A stretch of DNA of 64,000 nucleotides, from positions 1,950,036-2,014,035 of the forward strand of contig NW_006763135.1 of the NCBI RefSeq assembly GCF_000264905.1, read 5' to 3'. Positions 22,158 through 33,862 of the stretch are shown in pieces. The DNA is from Stereum hirsutum FP-91666 SS1. Its lineage: Eukaryota; Basidiomycota; Agaricomycetes; Russulales; Stereaceae. Numbering within the stretch: position 1 is the stretch's first letter; the number at the start of each line of letters is the position of its first letter. The notes below the pieces were generated by a model that did not search any database, was not told where the DNA came from, and saw only the letters and a list, made by a program, of their open reading frames with translations. Position numbers and translations under genes: made by a program.

Positions 22158-22584
22158 CTGTCGTGTGACGGGTTCTGCAATCGGGACGGGTTCTGCAATT
22201 TCTCGGATTTCTTTTTTTGTATTTTTTCCACCATTCCTCTTGGTGTTGAAAAAAATCATGCCACCATTTATCTACGTTATGGTCACAACGTAAAAGTTTG
22301 AAGGTTGAAAACGATGTGGAGGAGGATTGCACAAGGGTACGACTGTGTTTTGCAAGCCGGTCGTTCGGCCCGCGGAAGTTGGGTTGCAAACCGTCGCAAA
22401 CGCAAGTCGACCGATTGCAAGTTTGCAATCAAGTACATCCCGCTTCTGAAAAAGGGTTTAAATATTCAGGGCATGTCTTTACATGCCATAGAACGTATCC
22501 CGAGCCTTCATAATTATTTTCGTGGGGGGAAATGTGTAAAGGGACAGGTTATGCAATCCGATTGCAGAACCCGTCACACGACAG
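22158..22584. mobile_element. TA-flanked MITE, 427 bp, 27-bp terminal inverted repeats
   Basis: The ends are perfect inverted repeats: CTGTCGTGTGACGGGTTCTG plus CAATCGG at 22158-22184, and its reverse complement at 22558-22584. The element is flanked by TA on both sides (22156-22157 and 22585-22586), the target duplication of Tc1/mariner-like elements. The interior has shorter palindromic pieces and no transposase frame, so it is non-autonomous. It sits inside the last exon of the secreted-protein gene. Perfect terminal repeats suggest a recent insertion. No second copy is in the window. Confidence 0.88.
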
Positions 22585-23239
22585 TATCACGATATTTTTG
22601 TCGCTCGTCGCACTTCCATAGAGATGCTGCCAGGAATCGATCATCACATCAATGGAGCCGGGGGTCTGCAAAGTCCAAACCCAGGGTCAGCGTCAATTAT
22701 CATCCGCACCACACGAATTGCAAGCAAGGTAAGTAAGGCATGGGGGATGAATTGGATTGGACATACACGAGGAGAGGCGAACGAATCCCCAATGTAGAGC
22801 AGCGCGGTGACTCCGTTGGTCGGGTTCGTCACGTTCGCCTCCAGGCCACAATAATAATCTGTGGCCTTACGCCATCCGGCCTCATCACTGGAATACGTCG
22901 CGCTGTCCGACGACATCCTGCTCAGAGCCTGTTACCGCACATCAGCCTGGGATTCTAACCAGATCAAGAAGAAATTGTACTCACTGGAGCGAAGAGAGGG
23001 CTGTCATCCGAGTATGCGTACCCGCACCAACTTTTACCGTTTGTTTGGTCCTGCGCGTTGTTCGAGCGATACCAAGAACCGATGCCGGACTCGGGTTTAC
23101 CGGTGAAAGCACCCGTGAGCTGGTTCGACGTGAAGGAACGCTTGGTGAGAGTGACCTCGTCGGGAGTGGTGGGAGTGGGAGTGGCATTGCTGACGGTGGC
23201 GGCAGCAGCGAGGACAAAGACGAGGACTTTGGAGAACAT
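22549..23239 (-). CDS. Secreted RlpA/expansin-like double-psi beta-barrel protein, C-terminus replaced by MITE
   Basis: Exons 23239-22985, 22928-22767 and 22665-22549 give 177 residues. A signal peptide (MFSKVLVFVLAAAATVSNA) is followed by a single domain with GIGSWYRSNNAQDQTNGKSW, WCGY, YYCGLEANVTNP, LYIGDSFASPR, TPGSIDVMIDSW and SDKNIVI. This is the pattern of fungal RlpA-like/expansin-like wall-associated proteins; they are secreted and usually have no proven catalysis. The native C-terminus (now at 22096-22157) has been cut off. The current frame instead reads about 12 codons into the MITE and stops at 22549-22551. A shortened, altered product could still be made, so I list it as a CDS rather than a plain pseudogene. 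Confidence 0.75.
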
Positions 23240-24050
23240 GGTTGCTGAACAGATGTGATGAGAACGCTGTGGCGAAGAATTCTGAGTATCTAGGAGGATG
23301 ATGTTTCCTGTCGTCCTTCGGAGGGGCCTTTATATGCGGTTTTTGGCTCTGGTTTTGTGGGACGTCATGACCGCTGGCTTTGTCGATACTCTGCATGTTG
23401 TTCGCAGCCGCACCTGTGTCTGTTTCGTCCTTCAGGTGACGGCCTATTCATTAGCATAGCCTGCTGGCACAATGCACATGTGGAGGGCGGCGATAGTATT
23501 CCTGGATGCCCGCCAGCTCACAAAGATGTGCATATGGTAGGGCGCATCAGCCAGCAACCTTCTACTCACCTAGGCGTTTCAGTGAAACTTCTACATAGCC
23601 TGTGAAGATAGATGACGCTCTGGACGATCAGAACTAGGGTGTGTTTCTCGACAATATTCGCTCCAGCGCACAAGTGAAGAATTAGCCTGGGGGCTGCGCA
23701 GATCACTGTGACAGATGCAGCACCTGCTGTTAAGATCGAAGGAAGCAGCGCCGTCCACGAGAGAACAAACGGGTCCTTTGTGGACATATGTACTCTCGAG
23801 GTGGTGCAAGATGTGCTAGAATTAGGAGTCGAGTCCGTATACAAGACCTGGACGACGCACATTCGAAGAAAGACAAGAATGTGTATTCAAGCCGCGACTG
23901 AATGCATATATTGTACAACCCTTGTATCTGTGGCGGTGAGCGTTTAATGTTTTCGAACATACGAGTTTTCTCCATCTGGATGCATCGTTATCCAAGCATA
24001 TGGACAACGAACTCGTTGTCCCAAGGCTGAATGTTCGGCCAATATTGCAG
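23240..24050. other. Intergenic stretch, promoter of the secreted-protein gene
   Basis: About 810 bp between the start of the secreted-protein gene and the 3' end of the F-box gene. Several overlapping short frames occur on both strands, none resembling a known family. The 150 bp next to 23240 should carry the promoter. Confidence 0.4.
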
Positions 24051-25819
24051 TCAGCTAGTTATACGTACGTGCTGATCCCTGTGATTACACACCTTTGAAA
24101 ACACGACACGCTCGTCGTCCATCCACAGCTCATCAGAGCCCTGCACTTTGCACTCGATCTCGCAGTACGGAAGCTCAGATTCAACATCGTCGAGAAAGAT
24201 AAAACGGGCCGGTATGACGGTCTTCCTAGTGATCACTCTTTGTCTCCTCCCATTCGGAAGATGATAATCGACATCACCACTTTGAGCGTGCAATTTCCGA
24301 GTAGTATAAGTGTTGAAATCGCATAACCCCAAATGCCACGGTGGCATCACACGTTGGCCAAACGGTGCCCATTGTGCGTCTTCGAGGTCGACGGCGTCAA
24401 ACCACCGAGTGCGTTTCGGGCCCCATTCGTGCCAATCACTGGTTATCACGTCTCCGGATTGTAGAGGGGGATCCCCGAATGGTATGGCGAGGATATAAGG
24501 GGAGAGTAGAGCAAGCAAAGCACGGCGGTGTGTGACGAACGTGAAGATGTCGCCGCCGTGAAGGTTGGGAAGGTGGGAAGGGGCATGGCCAACTTTGATA
24601 GTAAATCGGATGATGGCCTCGTCTGGGATGTCACGGAAGGGACTAATGGAATTGGTTGAAGGCTGATCGAACGCATTTGGGGAGCAGGCGCAACTGATAT
24701 ATACGACCTCTTTGTGCACACTAGCTTCCGGAAGCAACAATCTTCGTACAAGCGCCAGGTCAATGCCGATTGGTGACGATTTGATCTTGAAGATGAGGAG
24801 AGAATTTTCCTCTAAGTTCGGGAAAAGTATGATGTCTTGCCGTAGGAATACAAATCCTTCCACATTTGAGGTCCATGAGAAAGGTAATACGCAGGGCTAC
24901 CTCGTATAGTCAGTAAGTGGTGTGCACTATAAGAGAGCGGCGCACATGTTTGGTCCCGGTCTGCCAATCCACCAACAGAAACGTACCAGGACGGGGTGAG
25001 AAGTCGTCGAGGCGGTTGTCAGGCGGGAGTAATACAGCGATGTACTCTCCAGCTATCTCCATCGTGGCAAAGTTAATGCTCGACCAATTGCTGTGCTCGT
25101 ACAATGGTATGACCGATGATTTTGCTGCCGGGTGATATGTGTGATTCGACATGCTGAAGAGATGAAGCTCGAGCCTTTTCCTCCATGTCTCTTCACTCGA
25201 AGTAAAGGGCAGTCTGTAGATTCTGTCAGAATACACATATGTGCTTGAAGGAATTGCGTGCTTCTAGAGCATGCGAGCACGTATGAGCCAAAAAAAAAAC
25301 GGAGACTAACATTATAACCATGGCCATAAGGTCGTTTTCGGCTCTCATCAATGGAAGTTGTGCTTCTGCAGAGGGAGTTGTTTGGATAGTGTCCCAATGT
25401 AGGGCATGCGATGTAGCATTCGACTGGTAGTTGGAAGGTAGAGCAGTGAGATATATAAGTCCGGTACCTTCCAACAAGACGAGATAATTGTCCACGATGT
25501 GGAAGGAGTGAGCGCGGAAAAGCTCAGCAGGACCCTGAATGCGAATGGTAGATCGCCATTCTAATTGTGCCCAGGCTCTTTGCCGCGTCCTCAACGCTTC
25601 CACTCGATCGGAAATGGACGTAGAAGACGACCAGTTCCCCACGTCCTCCACACCAGCTGTCGCCAATTCCAATATATACTGGAGGAGGTTAGATTCTTGC
25701 GCGATCTGCCGAAGAGTTTTGCAGGATCGCTGAACAGAAAGGATGTCTGTGGTCGTGGATAAGCAGCATAGAATTAAATGAAGTATTTCGTGAGGAAGTT
25801 TTAGAATGTTGATGGCCAT
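24051..25819 (-). CDS. F-box domain protein
   Basis: The ATG at 25819 opens a classic N-terminal F-box: INILKLPHEILHLILCCLST, then SVQRSCKTLRQIAQES. A large variable substrate-binding part follows in several exons (around 25570-25320, 25210-24960 and 24880-24051). It includes LFRAHSFHIVDNYLVLLEGT, EIAGEYIAVLLPPD, FLLVDWQTGTKH and HRRALLALLSPYIL. Such proteins are highly expanded in Agaricomycetes and recruit targets to SCF ubiquitin ligases through Skp1. The target is unknown. I end the gene at the in-frame TGA at 24051, but a further small intron near 24105 cannot be excluded. The gene is divergent from PRE5, with 194 bp between start codons. Confidence 0.75.
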
Positions 25820-26013
25820 GGAGGGCTGAGAACAACTATAGGCCCAACGTGCGGCTGGGCCGCGTGTCAATGTGAACGAGTTTGTGCTTGTTAGGATCGG
25901 AAGGCGATGGCTTCCAGGCGCGACGCGTCAGACTCGCTACACGAGACGCGCGGCCTCATACTTACCTTCTTCAATCCTCTGTCCTCCACCTATCGTTGGC
26001 TTCTAGCTACACC

Positions 26014-27286
26014 ATGGTGCGTGTGCATGATACTAGTAGACAAATATATGCTGACAATTTCATGCCGCATTGCAGTTCCGTAACACTTACGATTCCGACA
26101 ACACCGTCTTCTCGCCACAAGGCAGGCTGCACCAGGTCGAGTATGCACTCGAGGCCGTGAAGCAGGGCTCTGCCGCTGTCGGACTCAGATCCAAGACACA
26201 TGCAATCTTACTTGCGCTGAAGGTCCGTCGATGGTTGATTCATTGAAGAATCACGTATTTACGAGCGCCATCCACGACCACCCGTTCCACCATGTTCTTC
26301 TTTCACTGTACCGCGAATCATCGTTGGATTACCCATAGCGCTCGACAGGAGAGCTTGCGTCGTACCAACAGAAGATGTATCGGATTGACGATCATGTCGG
26401 GATTGCCATTGCGGGATTGACTTCGGATGCGCGTGTGCTCAGGTGCGCTACGCCTCATCGTTATTTTGGTATATACAAATGCTCATTATGGCGATCGTGC
26501 ATATCCTCCATCAGCAACTTCATGCGACAGCAAGCCATGTCGTCAAGAATGGTTTTTAACAGACCTGTTCCCGTAAACCGTCTCGTATCCGCCATCGCCG
26601 ACAGTCCGTCTACGTTTCAATTCAACCAATTCATTGCCATGGCCCTGACCTCGAATCTCCTTCCTTCCTCCTTTGCTATACGTAGAGGCCCAGGTTAACA
26701 CACAAGAATATGGTCGTCGTCCATATGGTGTCGGTTTCCTTGTCATCGGCACAGACCCCACAGGTCCCCATCTCTACGAATTCTCACCCTCCGGAACGTC
26801 GTTCGAATACTACGCGATCTCTATCGGTGCGAGAAGTCAAAGCGCAAAAACCTACCTGGAAAAGAATTATGAGAGCTTCGCGGACTGTGCGTTTCTCCTT
26901 TCTCTTCTGCCCCGCGCGGAAAGAAGAGACGCTGACGACTTTTGCATGGTTGACTGTGCTATCTCGTAATGGCGCATGCTTGTCTGTTCATCACGTCCTC
27001 AGCCACCCTCGAAGAACTCATCCGCCACGGCCTCCACGCACTGCGCGAGACTCTCCAACAAGACAAAGAACTCACCATCAACAACACCTCCATCGGTATT
27101 GTCGGCGCTGGTGGCGCTCACGAAACCGAAGTCTCGTCCGAGGGCTCATTCCGTATCCTTGAGGGCGAGCCTGTAAAGGTATATCTCGATAGCATGATAC
27201 CGAAGGAAGCACCGGAGGGTACGGGAGCGTCGACGACCACTGGTCCCGCCGCTGGTGGGGACGAGGACGTTGCGATGGCCGAGTGA
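26014..27286 (+). CDS. PRE5: 20S proteasome subunit alpha type-1 (alpha6)
   Basis: Six exons (26014-26016, 26076-26222, 26339-26442, 26515-26603, 26686-26886, 27003-27286) give 275 residues. Conserved segments are [72 protein letters not shown] and [14 protein letters not shown]. These identify the PSMA1/Pre5 subunit of the proteasome outer ring. The C-terminus ends in an acidic tail ([10 protein letters not shown]). The first coding exon consists of the ATG alone, split from codon 2 by a 59-bp intron, so exon-based searches would miss the start. The gene converges on COX15 (286 bp between stops). Confidence 0.95.
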
Positions 27287-27572
27287 GTGAACAGAAGGTG
27301 GAGAATGTGGATGCGGGCGGACTTGTTTTGTTACGTAGTTGTTTTCTCTGTCTTGCTCTCTTATGTTGCATATCACACCGAAAAAGAAGAAGTTTCTAGT
27401 GTAATATGCGATTGTGTTGGATATGATCATGAGCGGTGGGGTGGGTACCAATGCAAGCAAGAACGGTGGAGTCGAAGTTGAGTAAATAAGTAATGCAGTA
27501 TCGTCGGCTGCAAAGCGAATCCTGAAAGTGGAAAAGAAAACCATTCTAGCACCGTTGGCGAATAAATCATGC

Positions 27573-29345
27573 TCAAGCCTTCACCGAGCTCGTGACCGCC
27601 TCCCCAACCGGGACCTTGCCCACTCTCGTCGCAGCCCCAGCTCCTGCCGTCCTCGCAGCATTCGCACTCCTCCACGCAACCGCCGCCGCTCCCGGCCTCC
27701 TCAAAGCAATCAACAAATGTACCATTGCCGTCAACAGCGCCACACTCCCAGCCTGGTGTGCCGCCGCTAATGGTACGGGCACGAGGTAGAGAAGAGTGGA
27801 GATGCCGAGGATGACTTGGATGTTGGCCATCGCGAAGGCTGCGGTGGTGGCACGGAGGGCTAGTGGTGGGAGGGCGCGTCGGAGGGAAGGTGAGAGTTTG
27901 GTGTAGGCGTAGAGGGCGGTAGTGGAGAGATAAGTTGTGATTGCCTGTGAGTCATAAAGATTGGTGTTAGATGATATAATCTCGAGCGAATCAGGTTGAG
28001 AAGGGTAGAGAGAAGGAAGGTGAGACTTACGAGGACACGGTGGTCGAATTGGACCGTCGTTGGGTTCTCGAAGACGTTACGCCAGAGGCCGGAGGGCGTA
28101 CTAGGGTCGGAGGCGTAAACTGGGTTGAGGAGCTCGTCAGACGGTGGTGCGAGTCGTCCACCCATTAGTGGGAATTCGTTGTACAGAAGACCAGCATCAA
28201 GACCGGCCACGAATGCACCTTTGAACACACACAACATGAGCACGGTCCTCTTACAAGCATTGTGAGCGAACAAACAAACATACGTACCGGAAAGAGCAGT
28301 AAGGAAGACCAGGCCAGTCAGAATGATACTCTGCGTCTTGAAGCTCTTCACCAATGGATTCCGCAAGACAGTTTCCCATGTCCTTCCGTCCGTCACACCT
28401 GCCCACACCCCATTTTTGGCAAACTTCCAGTCCTTCAACACCGAGATACCCGTCCAGAACATTCCGGCATAGAGAACCAATGCTGTCCCTAGATGTGCCG
28501 CAAGTCTGTATTGAGATACTCTCGGCACGGCTCCTGGAGTGTCCATCAAGGATTCCTCCAGGCCGGATTTAACCATGTACCACCCAAGGGCGCCTTGTGC
28601 GCCAATAAGCAGAGACATGCCGGTGAGTTGCCATGGAAGAGAGTGGGAGAGTTGCTTGCGGAAGATAAAGTAGATTGAGGGGAAGACGAAGGCGAGTCCG
28701 ATGACGCGACCGAGGACACGGTGGCCCCATTCCATGTAGAAAATGGACTTGAACTGAGCGAGGTCGAAGGAGGAATTGAGACTTTGAAGAAACAGACACG
28801 AATGCATAAATGTCAGGAATATATGTGCAGCGTGACTGAGGAAAGACGTACAGCTTATACTCTGGTGTGGCCTTATACTTGTCGAACTCCTCTTCCCACT
28901 GAGCGTTCGTGAGAGGAGGTATCATGCCAGATACAGGTTTCCATTCCGTGATACTGAGGCCTGATTCTGTGAGACGGGTAACGCCTCCGACTACAATGAC
29001 TGCAAAGACCAGAGCCGAGGAGAGAAGTAGCCAGCGGGCCACGGGTGGCGGAGAGAGTATGGGTAGGCTATTTCCCGGAAGTGATGGTTCCGCGGATGAA
29101 GGTGCTGCAGCTGCACCAGTCGAAGAGAAACGTGATTGGACTAGCCGCGAAATAGATGATGGATTGTAGACTTCTGTCCACCGAGGATTTCCAAGGACAA
29201 GATTGTGCCGGGGAGAAAATGCGCTGAAGAAACGAGTCGGTGTGCGCAAGACCCGGCTTCGACAAGGTGCGGAAATATTGAAACCCAGTTTTTGAACATT
29301 GATGCTAGCTGGCAGCCTTCGAGCCAACATCCTCGAGAGCACCAT
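27573..29345 (-). CDS. COX15: Heme A synthase COX15
   Basis: The gene starts at the ATG at 29345 and ends at 27573, with at least three introns. An Arg-rich mitochondrial presequence ([18 protein letters not shown]) precedes the first membrane helix and [20 protein letters not shown]. Further hallmarks are [56 protein letters not shown] and [10 protein letters not shown], with the conserved heme-ligand histidines in the EWGHR and FDHR motifs. The enzyme oxidises heme O to heme A in the inner mitochondrial membrane for cytochrome c oxidase assembly. The N-terminal Ser/Ala/Pro linker (near 29100) is variable. It is divergent from the RGG-protein gene over 603 bp. Confidence 0.95.
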
Positions 29346-29948
29346 TATGAACGAGGACAAGCAACCAGTGAAGAAGAGTGTATTTGACGGTTTTATACAA
29401 GTTTCGTGTTGCTTGTCATTCGCCCGCAAGGTTGGTAGAGCCGAGGCGGACCTGGACGCGGCTGCTCACCCGGCTTTCGCCACTGTGGCCTGAATATGCA
29501 TCTCACGGTTTTAACGGTGACCTATGGTTGCCTCTTCTCCCGTTTCATCGCGGTGGTTCCTGTACGAACCATTTATTGATATGTGTGCTATATACTTTGC
29601 TGGGTATCGCTGGCGAATATAGACAGTGATTTTTCTCGTCTGTCCCTAGCGGCTACACGGTTCGTTCCGAAAACGGAACGCCCAACGCCGCGCTCCACGT
29701 GTCCTAGGAGGCGGCGAGTCGATTCTCTCGGGAGGCGTCCTCATCGACCACTCCATTCATTGTTAGACTTTGTTCGAATCTTGTCACTCTCGTCTCTTTT
29801 TTCCACTAGAAACTTGCGTCTAGTTGCACGGAGACCGTCTGCAAGAGTCTTGGTACAGTTTCACTCCTTTTTAACCCTGATTTTCGTCCAATTGCTGATT
29901 CCGAGGACGCGTGCGTAGGTATACGGGCTTGTGTTTCAACTTTCCGAC
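29346..29948. promoter_or_regulatory. Divergent intergenic region (COX15/RGG protein)
   Basis: A 603-bp gap between divergent start codons, probably holding both promoters. It contains no open frame with family resemblance. A pyrimidine-rich run (about 29785-29810, TCTCGTCTCTTTTTTCC) lies on the RGG-gene side. Confidence 0.4.
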
Positions 29949-32900
29949 ATGAACAAGAATCCGTTTGCTCAGGCGGCCTACAACCCCCAACCACCACTTC
30001 CGCCAGGTCCACCTCCACCCCAGCCAGCACAACCTGACTACTCTGCATATTGGGCAGCAGCAGCGGCTCACCAGCAGGCTCAAGCGCAGGCCCATGCTCA
30101 GGCTCATGTCGCCCAACCAGCCTATCCAGGCGCGTGGCCCGGTGCTCAGCAACCAGCCACTCCAGCAGCCACTCCTACAGCTGCAGCGAGTCAGGCTCCC
30201 GCTCGGCCCACTGCTGACCAGACGGCACTCTACGCAAACTACGGCTACGGCGGTCAACAAGGATACCAGCAGTGGCAGCCTCAGCAACAGCCCGCGCAAC
30301 CCCAACACCAGCGTGCCCCGCATGCTCACCAGCAGCCTGCGTACCAGCAACCTCCGCCGCCGCAACCCCAGCCGCCGCCGCCCCAACAATACGCGTACCA
30401 GCCGCAACAGCCGGCAGCAGCGGCTCCGTATGCTCCACAATACTCTGCACCCGTTCCGCAGATGCAGGCGCCGCCCATGGTGCAGCAACCCTATCCTCCA
30501 CAGCAACAACCACCTCCGCAACAGCAGCAACAACCAAATCGGTCATTTTATGGAAACCAGGGCCAGCGAGGTGGACGAGGCGGAGGCCAGGTCCATTATC
30601 GCAATCAAGGCGATCATCACGGCTCTCCCAATCATCCTCACCCAAACAAACGCCTGAGGACAGATGGCTCTGGCGGCGGGTACAAGCAGAACTACCAGCA
30701 GAGTTATCAACAACAGGCACCCCCTCCTCAATTCCAGCCTCCTCCCCCTCAGCCTGCTCCGGTGCAGAGTCAGATGATGCAGATGGCCCCGCCTCAGCAG
30801 ATGGGTAGTCATGAAGGTGGGTATGGTGGAGGTGGGCGTGGTGGGAGAGGTGGCGGACAGCAGATGGGCAGAGGCGGTAGTCAGAGTGGACGTGGTGGAA
30901 GGGGCCGAGGAGGAAGCACGGGAAATGTCAGGGGTGGCAGCATGCGTGGCAGGGGTGGAAGTCAATACGGCGATAGCGGCAGAGGAAGGGGAGGAAGTCA
31001 GGGAGGGGGCTCGTTCAAAAATCCGGCCGCACGGGGCAACTACTCGAACAACAACCAGGATTACGGCAATCGCCGGGGTGGAGGATCGTTCTCCACTCGC
31101 GGAGGACGTGACGGAGGAGACAGGAAATACGATGGTGGAGGAGGCCATGGCGGATTCTACTCCCAGGGTAGTAACCCGCCCTATCGTGGGCGCGGACAAG
31201 GTCAAGGCTACTCTCAGAATTTCGGTGCACGTCGCGACCGTCAAGACGGCGGTCCTCACGGGAACTGGCACTACAACAGACACGAAAACAAGTCTATGTC
31301 CTCTAGCTTCGCGAGCGCTTCTGGTGGTGGTCACGGCGGTAAGAAGGAGGAGAGTCACCGTCGTACCTTTACTGATTTCAAGATCGCTGGTCTTGAGATT
31401 CGAGAGCTCTCTTGGACTTGGAGCAATTCGTCTGCGATCAGCCAACCCGCTGTCGCGAAGACCGACTCTGCCGATGCTGAGAAGCCTACGCCTTCCTTTG
31501 TAGAAGGCGGTGTTTCAGCGGAGAATAAAGATCCAAACGCTGCTCCTGCTAACGGCTCTGTCGTTGTGAAGAACGAGAGCGCTGATCACTCAGTTCCAAA
31601 TGGCCAAAATGCTTCAGGTACAGACCGAGTGCCCCGTTATCGTCTTTCTGGTGTCCCTCTAATATTCTGCTTCTGCTCACAGAGGCCAAGTCCTTCACGG
31701 ACATGCCGGCGCCAACGCCGCCTTCACGCATCAGAATCTATTTCCATACACCCGTCACAGACGCTGATTCCCGTCCTCTTTACGGCTCCTTTGCTGAGGC
31801 TAGGAAGGCTAAACGTAAATTCGCTGAGTCGGAGGATGGGGAGAACCATCTCTACCCGCCTCCTTCCAGTCACTCTGACTATGGTCACTTTGATCAGCGG
31901 GCGAGTACTGCCCCAAGTGTGGCGGAGACAACGAGCGAGGGCGATTGGCTTTTAGCAGCGATTGGCCAGGATGACGATGAGATTGATGGTGAAGACATGG
32001 GCCTTCATGTCAGTGAGGTCGGTCCTCATGATGAAGGCGAAGAGCACACATATGAGGAAGGCAACTGGGAGGGCGAGGATAACGAGAACGGCGGCTATGA
32101 CGAGTCTGGTGAGTTGCGCTTCAGTCCTTGTGCAACTGGAAGCTGTCCTATCAGACGGATGCGTCGTTTCGCATTCTTAATACTCCTAGGGTTTACCCCT
32201 GCGTCCACACCGCTGACTTGTTTCGTGTTTTTTCTTCCCTCAAAGGCCATTATGAGGGAAATGAGAGCCAAGATATGGCTAGTGGCATGAATGGAGATGG
32301 ACACTATGAAGCGCAGGAGGACGATGCCTCCGTTGCGGCCGCTCTTGCCGCTGATGACCCGGCCTTTGCTCAGGCAGAGGGCGGTGATGACACCCATGCT
32401 TCCGGCGCCGACGCCACTCTTTCTGCCAATGGGCTTCACGGTTCCAACGTCGCTGTGTCTTCCGAAGATTCCACTTCCATCGCTCCCTCGAACGGGATCG
32501 ATGGAGCCTCTGTGCCTCCGCCGCCCGCTCCAGAGCATGCTCCTGTGTCTTCCTCAGATCCTTCCCTTCATCAGCCTCCCGCCTCTGACGTGCAGTCTAC
32601 CGCACATGACCACGTCAACGCTTTGGAGCGTATGCAGACTCAATTGTCCTTTGACGATGGTGGTGAATCACAGATTCAGACCCAGGAAATTGAGGGCGCA
32701 TCTCAAGTGTCTCTGTCTGCTGATGCGACGACTCTCATCACTGGCCTGTCCCAAACGGGAACGATATCTACGTATGGCGAGCTGAATGAACTGCCGATGC
32801 CTACGAAGACTGAGGCACTGTCGGGTGTACGACCTCCGTCGGCCAGCCGTTTCTTGGTTTCTTACGCCGCTGGGGCAAAGAGAATGGTCGTTAACGCCGA

Positions 32901-33862
32901 GATAGTCGAGAAACTAACAGTCTTCAGAGCTGAGGCTCGGATTGAGGTCTCGATTATCATTGATAAAGACGACGCGAACGGTGTCAAGGGGATGTTGGTC
33001 AGTACAGTCGTTGACTTGTTCATCACTTGTGCGGCGCCTTACTAATAACCCGTTTTCAGTTAGAGACATTGTCTGATGCGACCTCGTATGCGCCTCTCGA
33101 GGCATTTTCCCCCGCTCTGGAGGCCGACTCTACTGTTCCCCCTCTCGCAAGGCTTTCGACTCCAACGAGAATTACTCTCATCATCCATATCGACAAGGCA
33201 CACCCGGTGTCAGAGCCACGTTGGGTCAAGACCGGTGACGTCCAAGATTGGCTCAAAAGTATGTTCGGTGGGCGATTCTGGGTGGCGGGCGATGCCGCTG
33301 AGGGATGGGAAAAGAAGATCGAAGTTGTTGATCCTGATCCTGTAGGCAGTCTTTATTACTCCCAGAATCTAATCTTGCCACAACCTCGCTGACTTTCTCA
33401 TTCAATCTAACTTGCTAGGCTCCCACGATCTGGTCATTACTGGAGAATTGGACGACGCATTCGCCCGCGGGGTCCTTGACGGAACGCCAGCGGTTCCTCA
33501 GGACGCACATGACCGAAACCGACAACATCCTCGAAATCCTTCTACGACTCGTGAGAACCGAGAGGGCGTACGCTCAAACCACGCAAACGTCCACGGTATC
33601 GAATGTGTCTGGACCGTTGCTCAATGCGGTATCTCAAGGTTGGGCACACGCTGACCAGCAAAATCACATCTCACTCTCCGTCTTGTCTATCTTCCGGATG
33701 GCCTCGGAATATGCGAAGAAGGCCCTGGGCGATGAAAAGGGGAAGGTCGAGGTCGAGGAGCGCCTCGGAGAAATCATCCAGTGCCTTCCCTCCCACCTTT
33801 TCTACAAGAGTATGGATGGCATGTTCAAAGAGTGGAGAGCAGAACAAAAAGGGGGCAGATGA
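29949..33862 (+). CDS. Large Gln/Pro-rich, RGG-box protein
   Basis: Five exons (29949-31617, 31683-32108, 32246-32997, 33060-33341, 33419-33862) give 1190 residues. The order is: Q/P/A-rich N-terminus (about residues 1-210), a short basic region (PNHPHPNKRLRTDG), an RGG/GGRGG-rich region of about 150 residues, and a conserved-looking block TFTDFKIAGLEIRELSWTWS. Then come SRIRIYFHTPVTDADSRPLY, an acidic stretch, and a folded C-terminus containing TRITLIIHIDKAHPVSEPRW and NILEILLRLVRTERAYA. RGG boxes usually bind RNA and drive condensate formation, so a role in mRNA metabolism is plausible, but I recognise no named family. The ATG at 29949 is preferred because it is the first in frame. The repeat-rich DNA makes strong false frames on the opposite strand. 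Confidence 0.8.

Noticed and set aside
22096..22428. 110-codon minus-strand frame at the MITE
   Set aside because: A chance fusion of MITE sequence with the displaced C-terminal codons of the secreted-protein gene; the ATG lies inside the MITE.
29871..31445. Long minus-strand frames opposite the RGG/Q-rich gene
   Set aside because: They mirror repetitive CAG/GGC-type codons of the plus-strand gene; their Leu/Arg- or Ala/Val-rich translations have no motifs and no splice logic.
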